Source: Akkermansiaceae bacterium
GTDB lineage: Bacteria > Verrucomicrobiota > Verrucomicrobiia > Verrucomicrobiales > Akkermansiaceae
Direction: 5' to 3'
DNA: 6,013 nt
Assembly (NCBI GenBank): GCA_020627645.1
Contig: JAHDGN010000217.1
Location: forward strand, 1 to 6,013
Shown in pieces: positions 6,006-6,013 of this stretch. Under the pieces are notes generated by a model. It saw nothing but the letters and a program-made list of their open reading frames with translations, ran no database searches and was not told the origin of the DNA. How positions within the stretch are numbered: the first letter of the stretch is position 1; the number at the start of each line of letters is the position of its first letter. Made by a program: the position numbers and the translations under genes.

Positions 6006-6013
6006 CAGCTACA

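Overview
The window carries the oxidative core of a C30 (squalene-type) carotenoid pathway. Two paralogous FAD-dependent carotenoid desaturase/oxygenase genes lie on the + strand: a CrtN-like gene at 485-2011 and a CrtP-like gene at 4452-6005. Between them, on the - strand, is an ALDH3-type aldehyde dehydrogenase (3013-4401) that resembles the enzyme oxidising C30 carotenoid aldehydes to acids. A simple reading is that CrtN desaturates a linear C30 precursor, CrtP oxidises terminal methyl groups to aldehydes, and the dehydrogenase makes carotenoic acid(s). The C30 synthase or HpnCDE genes, the glycosyltransferase and the acyltransferase of such pathways are not in the window. No taxonomic marker is present. 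Squalene-derived C30 carotenoic acids are known from Verrucomicrobiota (e.g. Rubritalea) and Planctomycetota, so a PVC-type bacterium is my best guess, but this is inference.

Layout. 1-392 (-): N-terminal part of a rhomboid-family membrane protease running off the left edge, preceded by a 21-codon ORF with a strong Shine-Dalgarno whose stop overlaps the rhomboid start (TGATG). 458-484: a very short divergent gap. 485-2011 (+): crtN-like. 2012-2390: noncoding, with a hairpin after crtN, a degenerate copy of the 3' end of the downstream aldehyde dehydrogenase gene, and an ATCGATTA/TAATCGAT inverted repeat before the next gene. 2391-2912 (+): an A+T-rich gene for a small, probably exported protein of unknown function. 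2913-3012: a probable terminator for the dehydrogenase and the second repeat copy. 3013-4401 (-): aldehyde dehydrogenase. 4402-4451: 50-bp divergent gap. 4452-6005 (+): crtP-like.

Two features stand out beyond the pathway. First, a 72-bp ungapped direct repeat (11 mismatches by hand, period 809 bp) takes in the last codons and 3' flank of the dehydrogenase gene and brackets the unknown gene, as if that gene arrived by insertion or duplication at the dehydrogenase 3' end. Second, the + strand is strongly C-rich and G-poor whatever the gene direction, which distorts codon and amino-acid use and creates many long but false antisense ORFs. I see no clearly new system. The best leads are the repeat-bracketed unknown gene and the coupled leader ORF of the rhomboid.
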